DNA from: Epiperipatus broadwayi
Lineage: Eukaryota > Onychophora > Udeonychophora > Euonychophora > Peripatidae
DNA: 64,000 bases
NCBI GenBank assembly: GCA_028023455.1
Contig: JAQFVV010006305.1
Coordinates: forward strand, 2,843,001 to 2,907,000
Direction: 5' to 3'
Position numbers and translations under genes: made by a program
Notes under the pieces: model-generated
What the model was told of the DNA's origin: nothing
Databases searched by the model: none
Seen by the model: only the letters and a program-made list of their open reading frames with translations
Part shown: positions 46,035-58,814 of the stretch, one piece after another
Numbering within the stretch: position 1 is the first letter of the stretch
Layout of the letters: every line of letters begins with the position of its first letter

Positions 46035-46138
46035 AGTGGGGAATGGAAAATAAAGTGGCTAACAGGTTTATCTGGGCATAGTTGCTGAGATATTCTTGAC
46101 TTCGTTTAAGGAGAAGCCAAATACATCACATCACATCA
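44822..46138 (+). mobile_element. 5'-truncated LINE, copy A
   Basis: Coding remnant plus a ~100-base 3' untranslated region (GGCTAACAGGTTTATCTGGG, TTCTTGACTTCGTTTAAGG) and an (ACATC)n tail, here about three units. The pentamer tail is characteristic of elements that end in short tandem repeats rather than poly-A. Confidence 0.75.
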
Positions 46139-46702
46139 ATGGGATAAAAGACTAAATTTATTAATAAAGACTAGGGAGTTAGAGAGATTGGAGAAATAGT
46201 ATGGAGGAGTAAAAAGAGTTTAAATATATATAGAAATAAACAGAATATTAGGTGTTTAAGGCTCGAACGGGATCTTTAGCTACAAAAGAATATACATGTA
46301 TATGGAAAAATATGGGTGATTTATTTTGTAAATTATGTAAGGAAGGAATAGAAAATATTAGGCATTTATTAATTGTATGTAAATGTTTGAAAACCTAAAG
46401 GGCACATATAATGAAGTTGGTGGAAAAATAAATATGAAAAGAGTGATTATACAGAAAGTGAATTATTGGTTTTTATACTGGTTTTGGGAAAAGATAAGGG
46501 GGATTTAGATATAAAGGTTATAGAGTTGACAAAGATTATGTTGTGGAAATGGGATGGAGCAGAATATGGGAAAATTTAAAGTGGAGAATGTAAAATAAAG
46601 TGGCTAACAGGTTTATCTGGGCATAATTGCTGAGATATTCTTGACTTCGTTTAAGGAGAAGCCATAATACATCACATCACATCATCACATCACATCACAT
46701 CA
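46139..46702 (+). mobile_element. 5'-truncated LINE, copy B, in tandem
   Basis: Starts at the position equivalent to 45557 of copy A (ATGGGATAAAAGA), directly in copy A's ACATC tail, and repeats the CCHC region, the C-terminus (LMLWKWDGAEYG-like), the same 3' untranslated region and a longer ACATC/ATCAC tail (46670-46702). It has accumulated more stops than copy A in the coding part (for example in the MKLVEK region). A 3' tandem insertion or recombination between tails could explain the arrangement. Confidence 0.75.
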
Positions 46703-46709
46703 GAACTGA

Positions 46710-47040
46710 TAAATTTCGCTTGAGGTATATTTATTCAATATTAAAATATTATTATGTATATAACATATGTTTATTTATTATAGAGTTTTAGAAGTGCGTG
46801 AAATATCTCCACTCTATAACCTTAATATCAGTTATTTAAAAATCATTTTATACTAAAATATATTAGCTGGTTTAAGTTTGCTCCTTGGTTGTTATTATTC
46901 TGGATAAATCGAAATGGAAAGATCTAAATACCATAAGAAGTAGTCCATTTTCTTATTGGAAAAATTTATTGAACATGGAAGCTAGAGGGCAGATCAATTA
47001 TTATTTAAATAGAATTGAAAAATTTCACATGGCAGTATAT
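46710..47040. other. AT-rich DNA after LINE tails
   Basis: Contains TTGAACATGGAAGCTAGAGG and GCAGATCAATTATT (about 46966-47003), an echo of the sequence left of copy A. No gene. Confidence 0.5.
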
Positions 47041-47044
47041 TTAT

Positions 47045-47490
47045 AAATATGTATATTTAATGAATTCAAACCAATGCTAGAATATTTTAGCAATGCTTCC
47101 CATATTTAGAAACACAGTCTGAACCAAATAGCTTAAGTAAAAAGATAACCACTTATCTATTAAGTTATAAATTCATAAGAATATTGATTTCAAGATTATT
47201 TTAAACACAAAGCATGAATTTAAAAAAGATTAGATCTTAAAAGCCAATACACAAACATATTTCATGTTCTGCACACAAAGAACAGTTAATAAATAATTTA
47301 CTTTCCAAGCATAACTATATAATAATAAATCAATGACTACATATCACTAATTGAAACTCAAATATAATAAGTGAATACAAAGCAATGCTAAAATATTTCA
47401 ACAACACTACCTGCATTTAGTAACGCAAAGTCTAAATCAAGTGGCATAGTAAAAGATAACACTTAAAGATTAAAGTTGATAAGTATTAAT
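47045..47490. repeat. Imperfect ~125-bp direct repeat
   Basis: AATTCAAACCAATGCTAGAA with AGCAATGCTTCCCATATTTAG and AAAAGATAACC (47058-47160) recurs at 47373-47475 (GAATACAAAGCAATGCTAAA, CTGCATTTAGTAACGC, AAAAGATAAC). The spacing is about 315 bp, which may reflect a decayed tandem array. Confidence 0.5.
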
Positions 47491-47689
47491 CTGGATCCCT
47501 CTGAGTAAACCTTGTTTCTTACTAGGTGTAAATACCTTTAAACATATTTTCTTTTAATATCTTTTGGAATTTAAACTTTAATAATATTTAACATTTACTA
47601 CATTAACCTTATAATGCTTAATACATAACTTCTTTATTACACTTCTTGGTAATTATTATTTTCTATCTTTAGTACTTTGGGAGTAGAAT

Positions 47690-47975
47690 GGCCCTTCAAA
47701 CAAAGGAGAGAATACCATTGATAGCATAGCCATCAATGATACCCACAGTCATAGTGGGCTATACAAAGCATAATGTGACCACATTTTCTGGCCATGGTCC
47801 ATCTCAATTCCTGGAACAAATCCTGCCATCCAAAATTTTTTATTTGTTTTGAGGATTAAACCCAGGCACCACCCAATCATATGTTATATAGCTGGTATGT
47901 TTCAAATGACAGGCACACAATCCAGTGCTTAAAATATCCCATGCTAGCTTGAGTCCAGTACATTAACTTAACACC
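47690..47975. other. Less AT-rich block, unassigned repeat candidate
   Basis: Locally GC-richer sequence with no open frame or match that I recognise. On the minus strand GGTGGTGCCTGGGTTTAATC resembles a pol III box B, but no matching box A or flanking duplication was found. Possibly an old SINE. Confidence 0.3.
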
Positions 47976-47979
47976 CAAA

Positions 47980-48230
47980 TAGACACATATCTTTAAATAA
48001 CTGGTGACACAGTGACAAGAGAGATAGAGAATAGATCAAATAATACTTAAGCAAACATTAATATTTATTCAAACACACATATATAATACAATAATCTAAT
48101 ATTTTACATAAATGTAAATGATTAATGAGGCTAATTTTTATATAGCCCTTTGTTAAAGTTTATTTCATTTACAAAAAGATATCAAGTGCCTATAGACCAT
48201 TACTATAGAAAATATATTTACTTAGGCTTT
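47980..48230. other. AT-rich intergenic DNA
   Basis: Nothing recognised. Confidence 0.5.
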
Positions 48231-48234
48231 TATG

Positions 48235-48660
48235 AGATTGAGATGACACAGTTTTTTTAGTTTGGTTTATGTCAGTGTTACTTTCCAACCAGTTGACTTT
48301 TCAGCCTTCATCAGTGGTTTTGACAATGGGAGGGAGAGAGAGTATGCAGTGGCATCTATTTCACCATTTAGGAATTGGTTTCAGATGTGAACAATTGATT
48401 TTTTAGCAGAGGATTTTGGGGCCTGAAGCCCAGTTGAACATTTTTAAGACAGTCTAGCAATGCATGTCTCTAGTTCTTTGGCTTCTGCAATATTATTTTT
48501 TGCAGCAGTAGTGACTGGCTCTATTATGTCCTTAGATTTCTGAATCTCTGGAGCAATGAATAATGTAAAAACATGAAGATAAAAATAACTTGAGGATGAA
48601 ATGAAGAGCAGAACAATTCAATCACAAAATGGAGGCAAGAAAAGAATAATAACAGCAGCT
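48235..48660 (-). other. Less AT-rich block with partial frame and hammerhead-like relic
   Basis: On the minus strand about 50 codons stay open (APEIQKSKDIIEPVTTAAK region, ending ETCIARLS), with no family I recognise. Downstream on the same strand (plus 48285-48325), AAACCACTGATGAAGGCTGA and AAAGTCAACTGGTT have the core order CTGATGA, a minimal stem AGGCT and GAAA, plus AACCA/TGGTT stem I pairing. Stem III does not form. This resembles the 3' region of Penelope-like elements, but assignment is inference. Confidence 0.3.
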
Positions 48661-48669
48661 ATGACTTTT

Positions 48670-51600
48670 TATACTCTTCTTCTCTTTCTCTGATTGTTTT
48701 AATTCCTTATTATTATTTTTAATTTTGATAGTAACTTAAGTCTGTTTTTAATTACTTTTTACATTGCATGTTATCTAATCTTTTTCTTAGATTAATTTAC
48801 TATCACTTTTATAAGATAGTTTACATAGTTTTAAATTATTACAATTATTGGCTTCAATTTTATTATCTAACATCGCAAATTAATTAATTATTTTTTTTAT
48901 TTTCAATTTCTACTAAGATTTATTTTATAAAAGAGAGAATTTTCTTTAAATCTTTTTTTTCTAATTCCTTTCCCCAACAGTTTTTAATAAATAGTTTTAT
49001 TTTCTTTTAAAAGAAAAATATACACAATCTTTTTTATTTATTTTTAAAAGTACATTTTAAAACCACTTCTTAATTAATTATAACTTTTTGACAATTCTCA
49101 TTTATTTGATTTTCCTTTTTTAATAAATCTGATCATATATATTTTTAAATATTTGAAATATGTAACACAGATATATGTGAGTTTTATAATATATATAGAT
49201 ATATCTGGCTAGAGTTACAGTATATTGATTCTAAGGCTATTTTAAACATGAAGTGGAAATTTGTATATGCATATGAAATTAAAGAAATTTTTGGCATATA
49301 CCACATATCAGTCCCATCTAGTTGAGAAATTAAGTAATTAAAGAATCTGGTGTAACGTCTTTAAAAAAGTCCCCATCCATAGACACAGAAATCTCTCCAT
49401 GGAAGTAAACTCTCAATATTTTGATAAAATCTTATTTTTCCTTGTCAAGGCCATGATATCATGAAGAACTCTTGTGTCTTAAGTAATAATAAGAAAGTTT
49501 GTGAATTAAATATTTTCATTAGATTTTTTTTTTAGATAAAAAAGGTTAAAAAAGTATTTTTTTTATTTTCTGACTTTTAAAAGATATTGTTAAAGGAAAA
49601 AGAAAGAGATAAAATAATGGGATTTCATAAGAATATAATACACCAAGTTTCCTTATATATATTTAAATTGTAATAACTTTTTAGAACTTGAACAGATTTG
49701 TTTGCAGCTTTTACAATATAGTTTTTTAATGTAGTCAGTATTTTATTTATTATCAAAGTCAGGGTGTGGTCATTATCTAAAAAGTTATAATGTAAAGCTG
49801 ATGTAATTGATTTTTGATCTACATATTTTTTGTTTCTGAATTCTTACAATAATACTCCTGTTTATTGAACACCATAGTTTCTTGATATTACTCAGAGAAA
49901 CATAAAATTTCATAGATATAGTAATAGTTTAACAGTATGTGGTATTTAGGTTTGTGAACCTTAATCTCAAAACTAAATAGTCATCGACTGATATCGATGA
50001 CACATTTAATGTAGTGCAAAAATATTCTGTATTCAGATAAAGATTTTGAAGTGTCACTATTTTTTATCATTAATATTATATACAACGTTGTTTATGTTTT
50101 TTGTTACTATGAGCAGACTATTTTTATTTACAGTTATTTCTAGTCCAAAATGTTATTAGACAATAAGTGCGCTCTCATTAAAGAATTTTTTAAACACATA
50201 AAAAATTCTGAAATTTTATTTGTGAAAATAACTAAAATATAAATGACGTTAAGTACTTCTCATTCGTTTTTATTCTTTTTGCTTTATATTTTAATACACA
50301 GAAAATTTCACATAAAATTATTGCAAATGCAAATAGTAAAGACAAATGACTTAATTCTAAGAAATAATACTCCTTTATGCTGTTTATTTTATAATTAATG
50401 AAATATAAATCTTTTTATATGTATAATTTTCTGTTGATGTATTTACAAGTTGTTATTATTATATAATAAAGATTTATATTATATTTCATTAAGTAAAGAC
50501 AAAATACAGTTCAATATTCTTGTTCAGCAATAGTAAGGCTTGATCATACTATGATAATTTTTTGTTGTTGTTGTTCTTACAATCAGGGCATAGGTTCTAT
50601 GATGCATACATTTTAAAGTGAGATTCTTATTCTCTAGCAAATAGTAGATATCCTTTACTGAACAATAGTAAGTGATAGACTTTTTATACAATTTTTTTTT
50701 AGCTTATTTAGGTCATGAAATGATTTCTAGATTCACCTAACCTGGATTGAAATCCCTGACCATCGATATGGCTAGCAGTTACACAGAGCAAACAATGTTT
50801 TTTTTTATTTATACATATGCCTATGTATCTCATAACAACGAACATTCTTGTGAATGAAACGTCATGTTAAAGTAATGCCACGTGTGCTTTAGTGCTGTGT
50901 GAGATGGTCGACTCTAGAGATCAAGATTCATGAGTTGTGGTTAACTCTATTTCTTCCAGTACTTGAACTTCATATAAACTTCTAAGAAACAAAACATTCG
51001 ACTTTTTTGTGATCAACAATATATTAATAGTAAATTATTATCAGGGTAGCAAATATTCATTAATAAAATCTTTTTTTTTGTTGGAAAAACTAATTAGAAT
51101 TTACATTTAATGTCAAATGATAACTTTTTAGATAATTTCGAGTTTTATAACGTTTTATTAAGAAATATTTCATTTTAATTTTAATTGTAATGAAATCTTG
51201 ATCGAAATTAAATTATTTTTACATTTTGTTTTTAAGTATAAATAGATTGAGTGCTCAAACCTTTACTATGCTGCCAACGCCTTAGATTAATTTCTGGCTA
51301 ACTTTTCATATCTGTTAAGAGTTTATCAAATTTATTAAAATTATATATATGCAAATTTTATTTCACCCCATATAAAACAAACATTTTGATATAGAGATTT
51401 ATCTAAATCAATGAATTTCTATTAGCTATAAAGTTAGTAAGATCTGAAACCACGTCTAATGCATTTTATTATACAATTGCATTGGTCAAGAATATTTGAA
51501 TTCATAATACAGCTTGATAATTTGTCTTAGTAGCAATTTAAAATTAAAGTTAGTAAAAAACACCTAAATACCAACAGTGTGGAGTATATGGATAGATTCA

Positions 51601-52560
51601 GATTTAATATTATGGTCACTTCCAACAATTTTGAATAAAGTAAAGAATATTTTTTTTTGTATACTTGGATTAAGATATTTGTTTATTTTATGAAAAAAAT
51701 ATATTATTCATTTCAACCTAAAGAAAAACAAATTGTAAATGAGGTGAAATCTAGATTGGAAATAGATTTAAAAGTTGTGCTTATGATAATGAATCTAGAT
51801 TGCAAAGATTGCTTGAATTTTAATTATAAAAATATTCAGTACAAATATCATTGGTCAAATGTTTGAGTGGGGTATTTATATATGTTATGAAAAAAAATGA
51901 ACAGGTGACGGCATGTTTAAAATTTTATCTGTAACCATTTTCTAAGTCACAAGAAATGGTCATGTGATAGCAAATTCAGAGAATCAAATTGATATTTAAA
52001 ACATGTGATGTTAGAAATGTTAGTGGAAGTTTTAATATTGAAGGATAATATTAAAAAAACCAAATGAGAAAAACATTTTGATTGTTAACAAAAGTTAATA
52101 GTGGAGATTTGCATATAATTTGGAAAGTGATGTCTACTGAAAAGACTTTTTGTTGTAGAGATTAAACAAAGAAGCATATCATTAGTTAAAATTTAGGAAA
52201 ATAATGAAGCATGGAGCATGCTTTTATTTTGAATTGAGCAATATATAAAAGACTGAAGATTTTTTTGCACCTAAAGACAAATAAACTGCATTAAAATAAA
52301 GATTGTTCAAATGAAAACAAAAAAATATTAATATTGACTTAACTATGACATATAATCACATTATAAACAGATTTTACATTTATAAAAATTTCTAGTTTTG
52401 TACTAAGTGATAATTTATTTTATATGACGATACATAGTTATAGGCAAAATTATGAAAAAATACAATGAAGTAGTAATCGCACTATTGTTCATTATTGAAA
52501 AACATTATAATCTATATGACTTCAGCCAATCAAATTGTCAATAATCAGCTGTTTACCTAA
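48670..52560. other. AT-rich intergenic DNA
   Basis: No gene, SINE or long inverted repeat recognised. The plus-strand frame near 51657-51866 has no motif. Confidence 0.45.
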
Positions 52561-52624
52561 TATAATTCACAGATAACAGCCAGAACTTAATAAACCAACA
52601 GTATCTACAATCTATTGTCAAGGC

Positions 52625-52760
52625 AACCAACCTCCTTAGGAATTTATCTATTGATAAAACTCTACATATAGTGTCTTCTGGCATCTATTGATTAATCTGA
52701 CTTATACTGAGTGGCACTACTGTATGGAGAGATTTGCCTGTTTTAAACTGAGCTTTCATC
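52625..52760 (+). repeat. Decayed relative of the 31-kb palindromic element
   Basis: TTGATTAATCTGACTTATAC, GTGGCACTACTGTATGGAGA and TTTGCCT follow the right arm of 30961-31202 with several changes. The left arm is not preserved. TTTCATCAGTGAAG follows at about 52748. Confidence 0.55.
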
Positions 52761-52769
52761 AGTGAAGAA

Positions 52770-54525
52770 TATTAATAATATAAAAGAAGATTGTTGCTGA
52801 GTATATATGTAAAATCCAATAGACTTCACTGATTAAAACCAATAGCTAGAAATTAGGTCAGGAAATTAATTAATACTGTCATCTAATGTTCATTAATTAT
52901 TCAAACTACAATAGATGTGTCTGGGATTGAATCATAGAAAAATATTGCTTTGAATGCAATCATTCTCATTCATTGCCTGCTTTCACTGTTTCATGGAAGG
53001 TAAGATATTATATCAATGTCTATATTTCAAAGGAAGTCAGAGATTTGGAAATTCTAGAAACTTTTCATTTGCAGAAGCAAAAATTAGAATTCACTAAAAA
53101 TGTACTCATGATTATATCAGAATTACTTGCATTTTTAATGGTGCTGATGTGGTTTAGACATGAATGTTGCACTTAGACTGAAAAGAGAATCATTTGTTTG
53201 CAATTTTTCACTTTAAGCTGCGATCAATATTAGTTTATCATTGCTAAATATTAATGAAAGGTGAAAATACATTTATAAATGATTCTGAAGGCATTACTAG
53301 TAGGCTATTATTAATAATCAATATTGGATTACTTCATAGAGTCAATTGTTTTATTTTAAACGATTAAAATTCTTTCATTTGTACCAATATCACACTGAAA
53401 CACATTTTAATATTGTTAGAGCATTTAAAATAGAGAACTATGATAATTAGTTCTAACTAATAGGAATATTTATATTTTAGTGTGATGTCATAATTTAATA
53501 ACCAAATGCCTAGACATTTGTCAAATAACAAAATGTATATTTAGGGTTAAGTCAATTGAGATGTTTACGATTTCAGGAATTCTTGAGTATAATGGAATTA
53601 AAATAATATTAATATAAGCAATAGAATTGACATATTTGAAACATATATTATTGAGAAATTAATTATTTTAATAGGTTTTATTGCATCTTTTCTTTATTTT
53701 CTAATAAAGTATTCAATAGTTACAATTATCTATCTGTCTTCAGAATTTGAATCTATGACACTCGTTTAAATAGACTGAAAATTTACAAATAAATAGATTC
53801 CATTAGTCCTAAAGGGGTGGGGTTATAATATAAAATTATTTGAGAAGAGATTAACATCAGAAGCATTTAATTTATTGATACCTCTAAAAACTGATCCATT
53901 ACTTTTTGTAATTTTTAGAACACTTGTTTTTAGATCAGTAAAACATATTGGATTATTGCATTCTGATCTATTACCGCTTGGAAAATTATTTAATATTTTC
54001 ATTTATTTCATAACTTATTTATACTGTTAAATTATTACTATCAGACAATATTATTTTCAAATCAAGTAAATACTAAATAAATTATACCTGAAGAATTACA
54101 AAATTTCAAAATTATCTTTAGATTTTATTGTTGATTTTATATTATCTGTTTTATTTAATGAGTTATTAATAAAATTCATTTTGTCAGTTCCAAGGCTCTG
54201 TAAAATGATTAACAAAAGACATCACTAAACATTATTGTGAGTTTATATATTAATGTTTTTATAAGACTTTTATTTTCCAAATTAATCAGTATAGAAACAA
54301 TAGTTGAAAGATTTTTTTCCGTCTAGTGCAAGTTTAATACTGATAATCCAACGTTCTAAAATTTATCAATTTCTTTCATTCAGGTAAGATCTAAAATGAT
54401 TTTTAATCTTTCAAGAATATCAAATTTTATTTAAATATGAGTTATGATTTATTTAAGAAATTTTTTTGTTTAATTTTTAATGTATATTAATAAAAAATAA
54501 TAAAAGTAATGAAGTAAATAAATAA
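52770..54525. other. AT-rich intergenic DNA
   Basis: No gene supported. The plus-strand frame near 52973-53176 has no recognised motif. Confidence 0.45.
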
Positions 54526-54534
54526 TAATATATC

Positions 54535-56520
54535 GTCATCATCAACCATTATCAGTCCACTGCAGGATGAAGGTCTCTCCAAGTTCAATCCATCTTCTCC
54601 TATCTTTAGCTTCTCTTCTCCACATCACCCTTGCACACTTTCTGATTTCATCCATCCATTCCACATGTGGTCATTTTCTAGGTCTTTTACAATTCTTGAA
54701 ATCCAGTTTAAAATTTTAATTGTCTATCTATTATCATCTCTTCTAGCAATATATACAACCCAATTCTACTTCAGTCTTGATTTTTTCAATGAGGTTAACA
54801 CCTGTTTGTTCTCTTACCCATATATTGCATTTTTGATCTCTTCTTGTTACTCCTAACATGAATCTCTCCATACTTCTTTGACTGGCCTGAATCTCCGTAT
54901 TACTCTTCTATTAAGTGTCAAAGTCTAAGAACCATAAATATGAATTGGTAAAATATATTAAAAACCTTCCTTTTCAAACACATAGCCATATTTCTTTTTA
55001 GTAAAAATTATTTCTACCAAAAGCACTACAAACAAGTTTAATTCTATGATTAATTTTATTCAATATGTTTCCATCTGTATTAATAATCTGACCAAGGTAT
55101 TTGTAGCTGTTAACTTCTTCTAACTCATCGTAATCAATCTTTATTTTCATATTTTTGAGAAAATTCATTGAACATTACTTTAGTCTTTTTAACATTTATC
55201 TTTAGTTCTACTTTCCTATCATCATCTGATAAGTCCTGCAATATTTCCTGCAGGCTCTAAAGCATTATTTGCAAAAACAACTACATCATCTTCAAAATCT
55301 AAATGACTTAAACAATCTCCATTTACTTTTACTCCTTTAGCTTCCCATTTTAATCCACAATATACTTCTTGCAGCATTGCTGTAAAAAGTTTTGGAGATA
55401 TAAAGTCATCCTACCTTACACCCTTCTCATTGTTGACTCAGTATCATTATGTTATCTACTTGTTGCTGATGCATTTTTATAAATATTCTTTAAAATCTGG
55501 CAATATCCTGGATTTATACCTTGATGATCCAATGCTTTAACCACTGAAGAAATATTTATAGAATCAAATGCCTTTTTATAATCTACAAATCCAAAGTATA
55601 ATGGCAGCTCAGATTTATTTGTCCTTTATATAACTTCTCTCAATACCTGGATATGATCTACTATATTAAAACCACTTTTCTAATCCAGCTTGTTTCCTTG
55701 GTTGGTGAAAATCCAATGTTCTCTGTAGACGAGTTGTAATTATCTTGGTAAAAATTTTATATAAAACTAATAAAAGGCTGATAGGTCTGTAATTTCTGAA
55801 TATCTTCACTATCCCCTTTCTTAAATATTAATATTAGTACTGCATTTTTTCAATCATCTGGTACATCTTTATCATTTAGACATTTGGTATATAACTTTGC
55901 TAAAAAGTTTTCTTTTTCTTCACCTGCATCTTTTAATATATCAATTATAATTCCATTATTACATGGAGTCTTTCCTACCTTCATAAATTTAATTGCATGT
56001 CTCACTTCTTCATTTAAAATTCTGGGCAATTTGTAAGATATAATAGATACAGGAGGTATTTGTTCTTTCTTGATAGAAGTCTTCTACCCATTTCATGATG
56101 TCATCTCTCTTTTTAGTAATAATTCCATCTTTTTTTCTTATTGCAGATATAAATTTCCTGCCAATACCAAAATGTTGCTTTACACTCTTGAGACTTTTAC
56201 TCTCTTCTACAGATTTCCTTGCTAGTTCACAGTTATACTTTCTTATATCATTTTCAATTATTTTCTGCATCATTTTACAAAATTCGAGGTATTCAATCCT
56301 TTTAATGCATCATTTTTATATCTTCATATTCCTTCTTTTCTTTATAAATTCTCTAATCTCAGTAAAAATTTTATTGGTCAATTGTTGCTTTTTTCTACCA
56401 GCTATCTTTGTTGTAGTTTTTAAAAAGTATCAAGTTATTTTCTTATTAATTTCATTCAAATCTGAATCATGTTCAAAATCTACTAATATTTAAAACTGAT
56501 ATGTAAGTTCTAATTTAAAT
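54535..56520 (-). mobile_element. RTE-like LINE, 5' truncated
   Basis: Minus-strand non-LTR retrotransposon whose apurinic endonuclease domain is missing. It starts in the linker before RT near 56500 and ends in a TGATGATGACGA-type tail near 54535. The final codons read WRREAKDRRRWIELGETFIL then QWTDNG and a stop, a C-terminus shared by many invertebrate endonuclease-RT elements. Clade RTE-like by the RT motifs; not certain. Confidence 0.75.
54556..56400 (-). pseudogene. RTE-like reverse transcriptase, frameshifted
   Basis: Minus-strand order: an 87-codon frame (56010-56273) covering the EN-RT linker, KKGD followed by NYRPISLL (about 55780-55830, frame break just before), a region with FHQP, then GVR and DDFISPKLFTAM (about 55380-55440, the usual GVRQGDTISPKLF box with one change). 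After that comes HLDFEDDVVVFANN (about 55260-55310), the F-A-D-D catalytic box with Ala replaced by Glu, then LQEILQDLSDDDRK and KINVKKTKVMF. The C-terminal part down to 54556 includes a YKYLG-like block. Multiple frameshifts and stops. Confidence 0.75.
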
Positions 56521-56529
56521 TCATTAGAA

Positions 56530-56768
56530 TTAACAAAAACATTTAAATAAATGCTTGTAAATTACTAAATGCTATGATTGCATTACCTTCATCAATTTTT
56601 CTTAGACAGAGGCAAAATATCTATCTTCAAAATGAAACAAAATGAAAACTCTTAAATTAAAAAAAAATTAATTATGGATAAGATTTACCTTTTTTAAAAA
56701 ATCTTTTATTCTGTAGAATGTCACAAAATAGAAGTTCTTTAAAGAAAGAGAAGTTTGAATGAAAGAAG
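56530..56768. other. AT-rich spacer between LINE and Merlin-type element
   Basis: Nothing recognised. Confidence 0.5.
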
Positions 56769-58075
56769 TTGGTACTAGTTGGCTAGGTGTACTGTAGCCA
56801 CTAGGTGATGCTGCAGTACCATCAAGAAGCCCCAGGAAGCCTGCAAGTGATAAACTCTATCAAAAATAATTGAAATCAAAAAATTAAAATGCCTAAAGCA
56901 AAGTAAATTAAAAAAAATGTTAAAATACAAATCAAAAAGAAATAGAAGACAACACTATAAAATTCGAATTACAAAAACAAAAATTGGTGAAAATACATCA
57001 AATGCACCCCCTCTCAAATGAAGAATTTTATCAAAAATATAAAATTCAAATTACAAAAACAAAAATCGGTGAAAATTAGTCAAATGCACCCCTGCCCCAT
57101 ATGAAGAAAAATTCAAATTACAAAAACAGAAAAACTATAATACTAAATTTCAAAAAAATTAACAAAGCTTCATTAATGGCAGATGGCGAGAATGCAGTAC
57201 ATTTTAAAAAAAATTCCTCTGACTTTCAACACTATTAAATGGAGTGTAATAATTCACTTAAGAACAGATTAATATTTATTAAGTAATTAAATATAGATAA
57301 CAATGAGCTCACAGCTATTTAAAAAATAAAAGTAGCTATAAATTACAAAAACAGAATTGGGTCTAATATATAAAACATAAGTACTTTTCAAAAATATACT
57401 AAATTTTACCAATATTTAAAAAATAAAAGACTTTCAACATTTGCAAATATGCCTGTGTGATCAGATTTCAAAGCAGCAATTTATATAAGCTAAAAAGCAA
57501 TAAAAATATTACACCGGAGAGCTTCTAATTGTCTTTTACAAAAATTTATCAAATTAATTATTCTCTGCTTTGAAATTATGGTATGCCATTTGAATATTAT
57601 AAGTTTTTAAAAATAGAATTATAGAAATCTGTGATAAAAATATTACCAGTTTTTTTTTTAGGCTGAGTTGTCTGGCATTTATAGTAGGCACTTGATGTTT
57701 GCAGCATAAAAATCCATTAAAAAATATTATTTTGAGGCTTATTGGAGCACAATGATTTAAAGAACAGATTGCAGCACACTTAATTAACAACAATAGATTA
57801 AAGAAGGTAGTTCAACAGTGGTTATTTGGTGGTTTAAAAATACAACAATGATGGCAGAAATTAACAGCAGGCTTCAGCAAACAATTATTTAAAGAAGGTA
57901 GTTCTGAAAAAAACAAAGAAGGTTCAAATTTTTAGGCTTTTGGTGCAAATATATTTAGAGAAACATTCAAATTTTGAGGCTTATTGAAGCAAAATTATTT
58001 ATAGAAGCCTTTTTTCAAACAGATTGCAGCACCCTTAACTAACAACAGCAGGTTATAAAAGGTAGTTCAACAGTG
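56769..58075 (+). repeat. Left long terminal inverted repeat
   Basis: Mirrors 59715-61043 throughout with scattered substitutions and indels. Landmarks: CTGCAGTACCATCAAGAAG, CTTCATTAATGGCAGATGG, GATCAGATTTCAAAGCAGC, GGCACTTGATGTTTGCAGC. Contains its own internal duplications: an ~80-bp unit (AAATTCAAATTACAAAAACA with CACCCC) at 56965-57130, and a ~70-bp unit (AACAGATTGCAGCAC...CAACAGTGGTTATTTG) at 57764-57836 and 58018-58072. Confidence 0.8.
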
Positions 58076-58079
58076 GTTA

Positions 58080-58810
58080 TTTGCAGCATAAAAATCCATT
58101 AGCTATCAAAAAATCAAATTAATTAAAATCCATTAGCTTTTACAACTCTTTTTTAAAACTATAAAATGTAGCTTTCTATTGTTAAATTTTTTAACTTAGC
58201 TCTTTATCTTAACAAAACAAAGGTGATCCCCAAGTGAATAGAAAATGGCACTCTGTAAATTACATTTGCTTTCACTTTAAACAAAATTTATTTTTAAAAT
58301 TAACATTTACCCTAAAATGCAAAAGTTAGAAACTGGTATATAGTTGCATAAGCATTTCATTATATATGAAATGTTATATGAGATTCTAGGAAAATAATGA
58401 ATTAAATCCATATCCATATATCAATTAAAGATTTAAAAAGAGAAATATAATCACACTGTAATATATTACAAGTCATAGTTTGTACTTTCAAAATGAAATG
58501 TGATGTAATAGGCCTTTCACATGAAAAATATAATTTCGTGAGCTGACAAATTTAATCAAAGTGTAACTGAACTAGACTTTTGAAATACCTGCTTAGTTTT
58601 ATTATGACCTAATAAGTATTTTGTACTGCTAGAAATAGAAGTTGTTGGGATTATTTTTATTTTTTGATGAAATTAATATGGATTTTTTTTATGCAGATGA
58701 AAATAATATTAAACATGCACAAACATTCAGGCAACGTTTCAAAAACCCATACTGAAATTTAATTAGCAGCTGAAATTTAAGTAGCATCTTTTTGATAATC
58801 TTTTCTTACT
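58080..58810. other. Non-coding interior of the Merlin-type element
   Basis: AT-rich sequence between the left arm and the transposase relic, with no recognised coding. Confidence 0.5.
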
Positions 58811-58814
58811 CAAA

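Noticed and set aside
46670-46702. CRISPR-like regular repeats (ACATC)
   Set aside because: Pentamer microsatellite forming the LINE tail. No spacers, and the window is eukaryotic.
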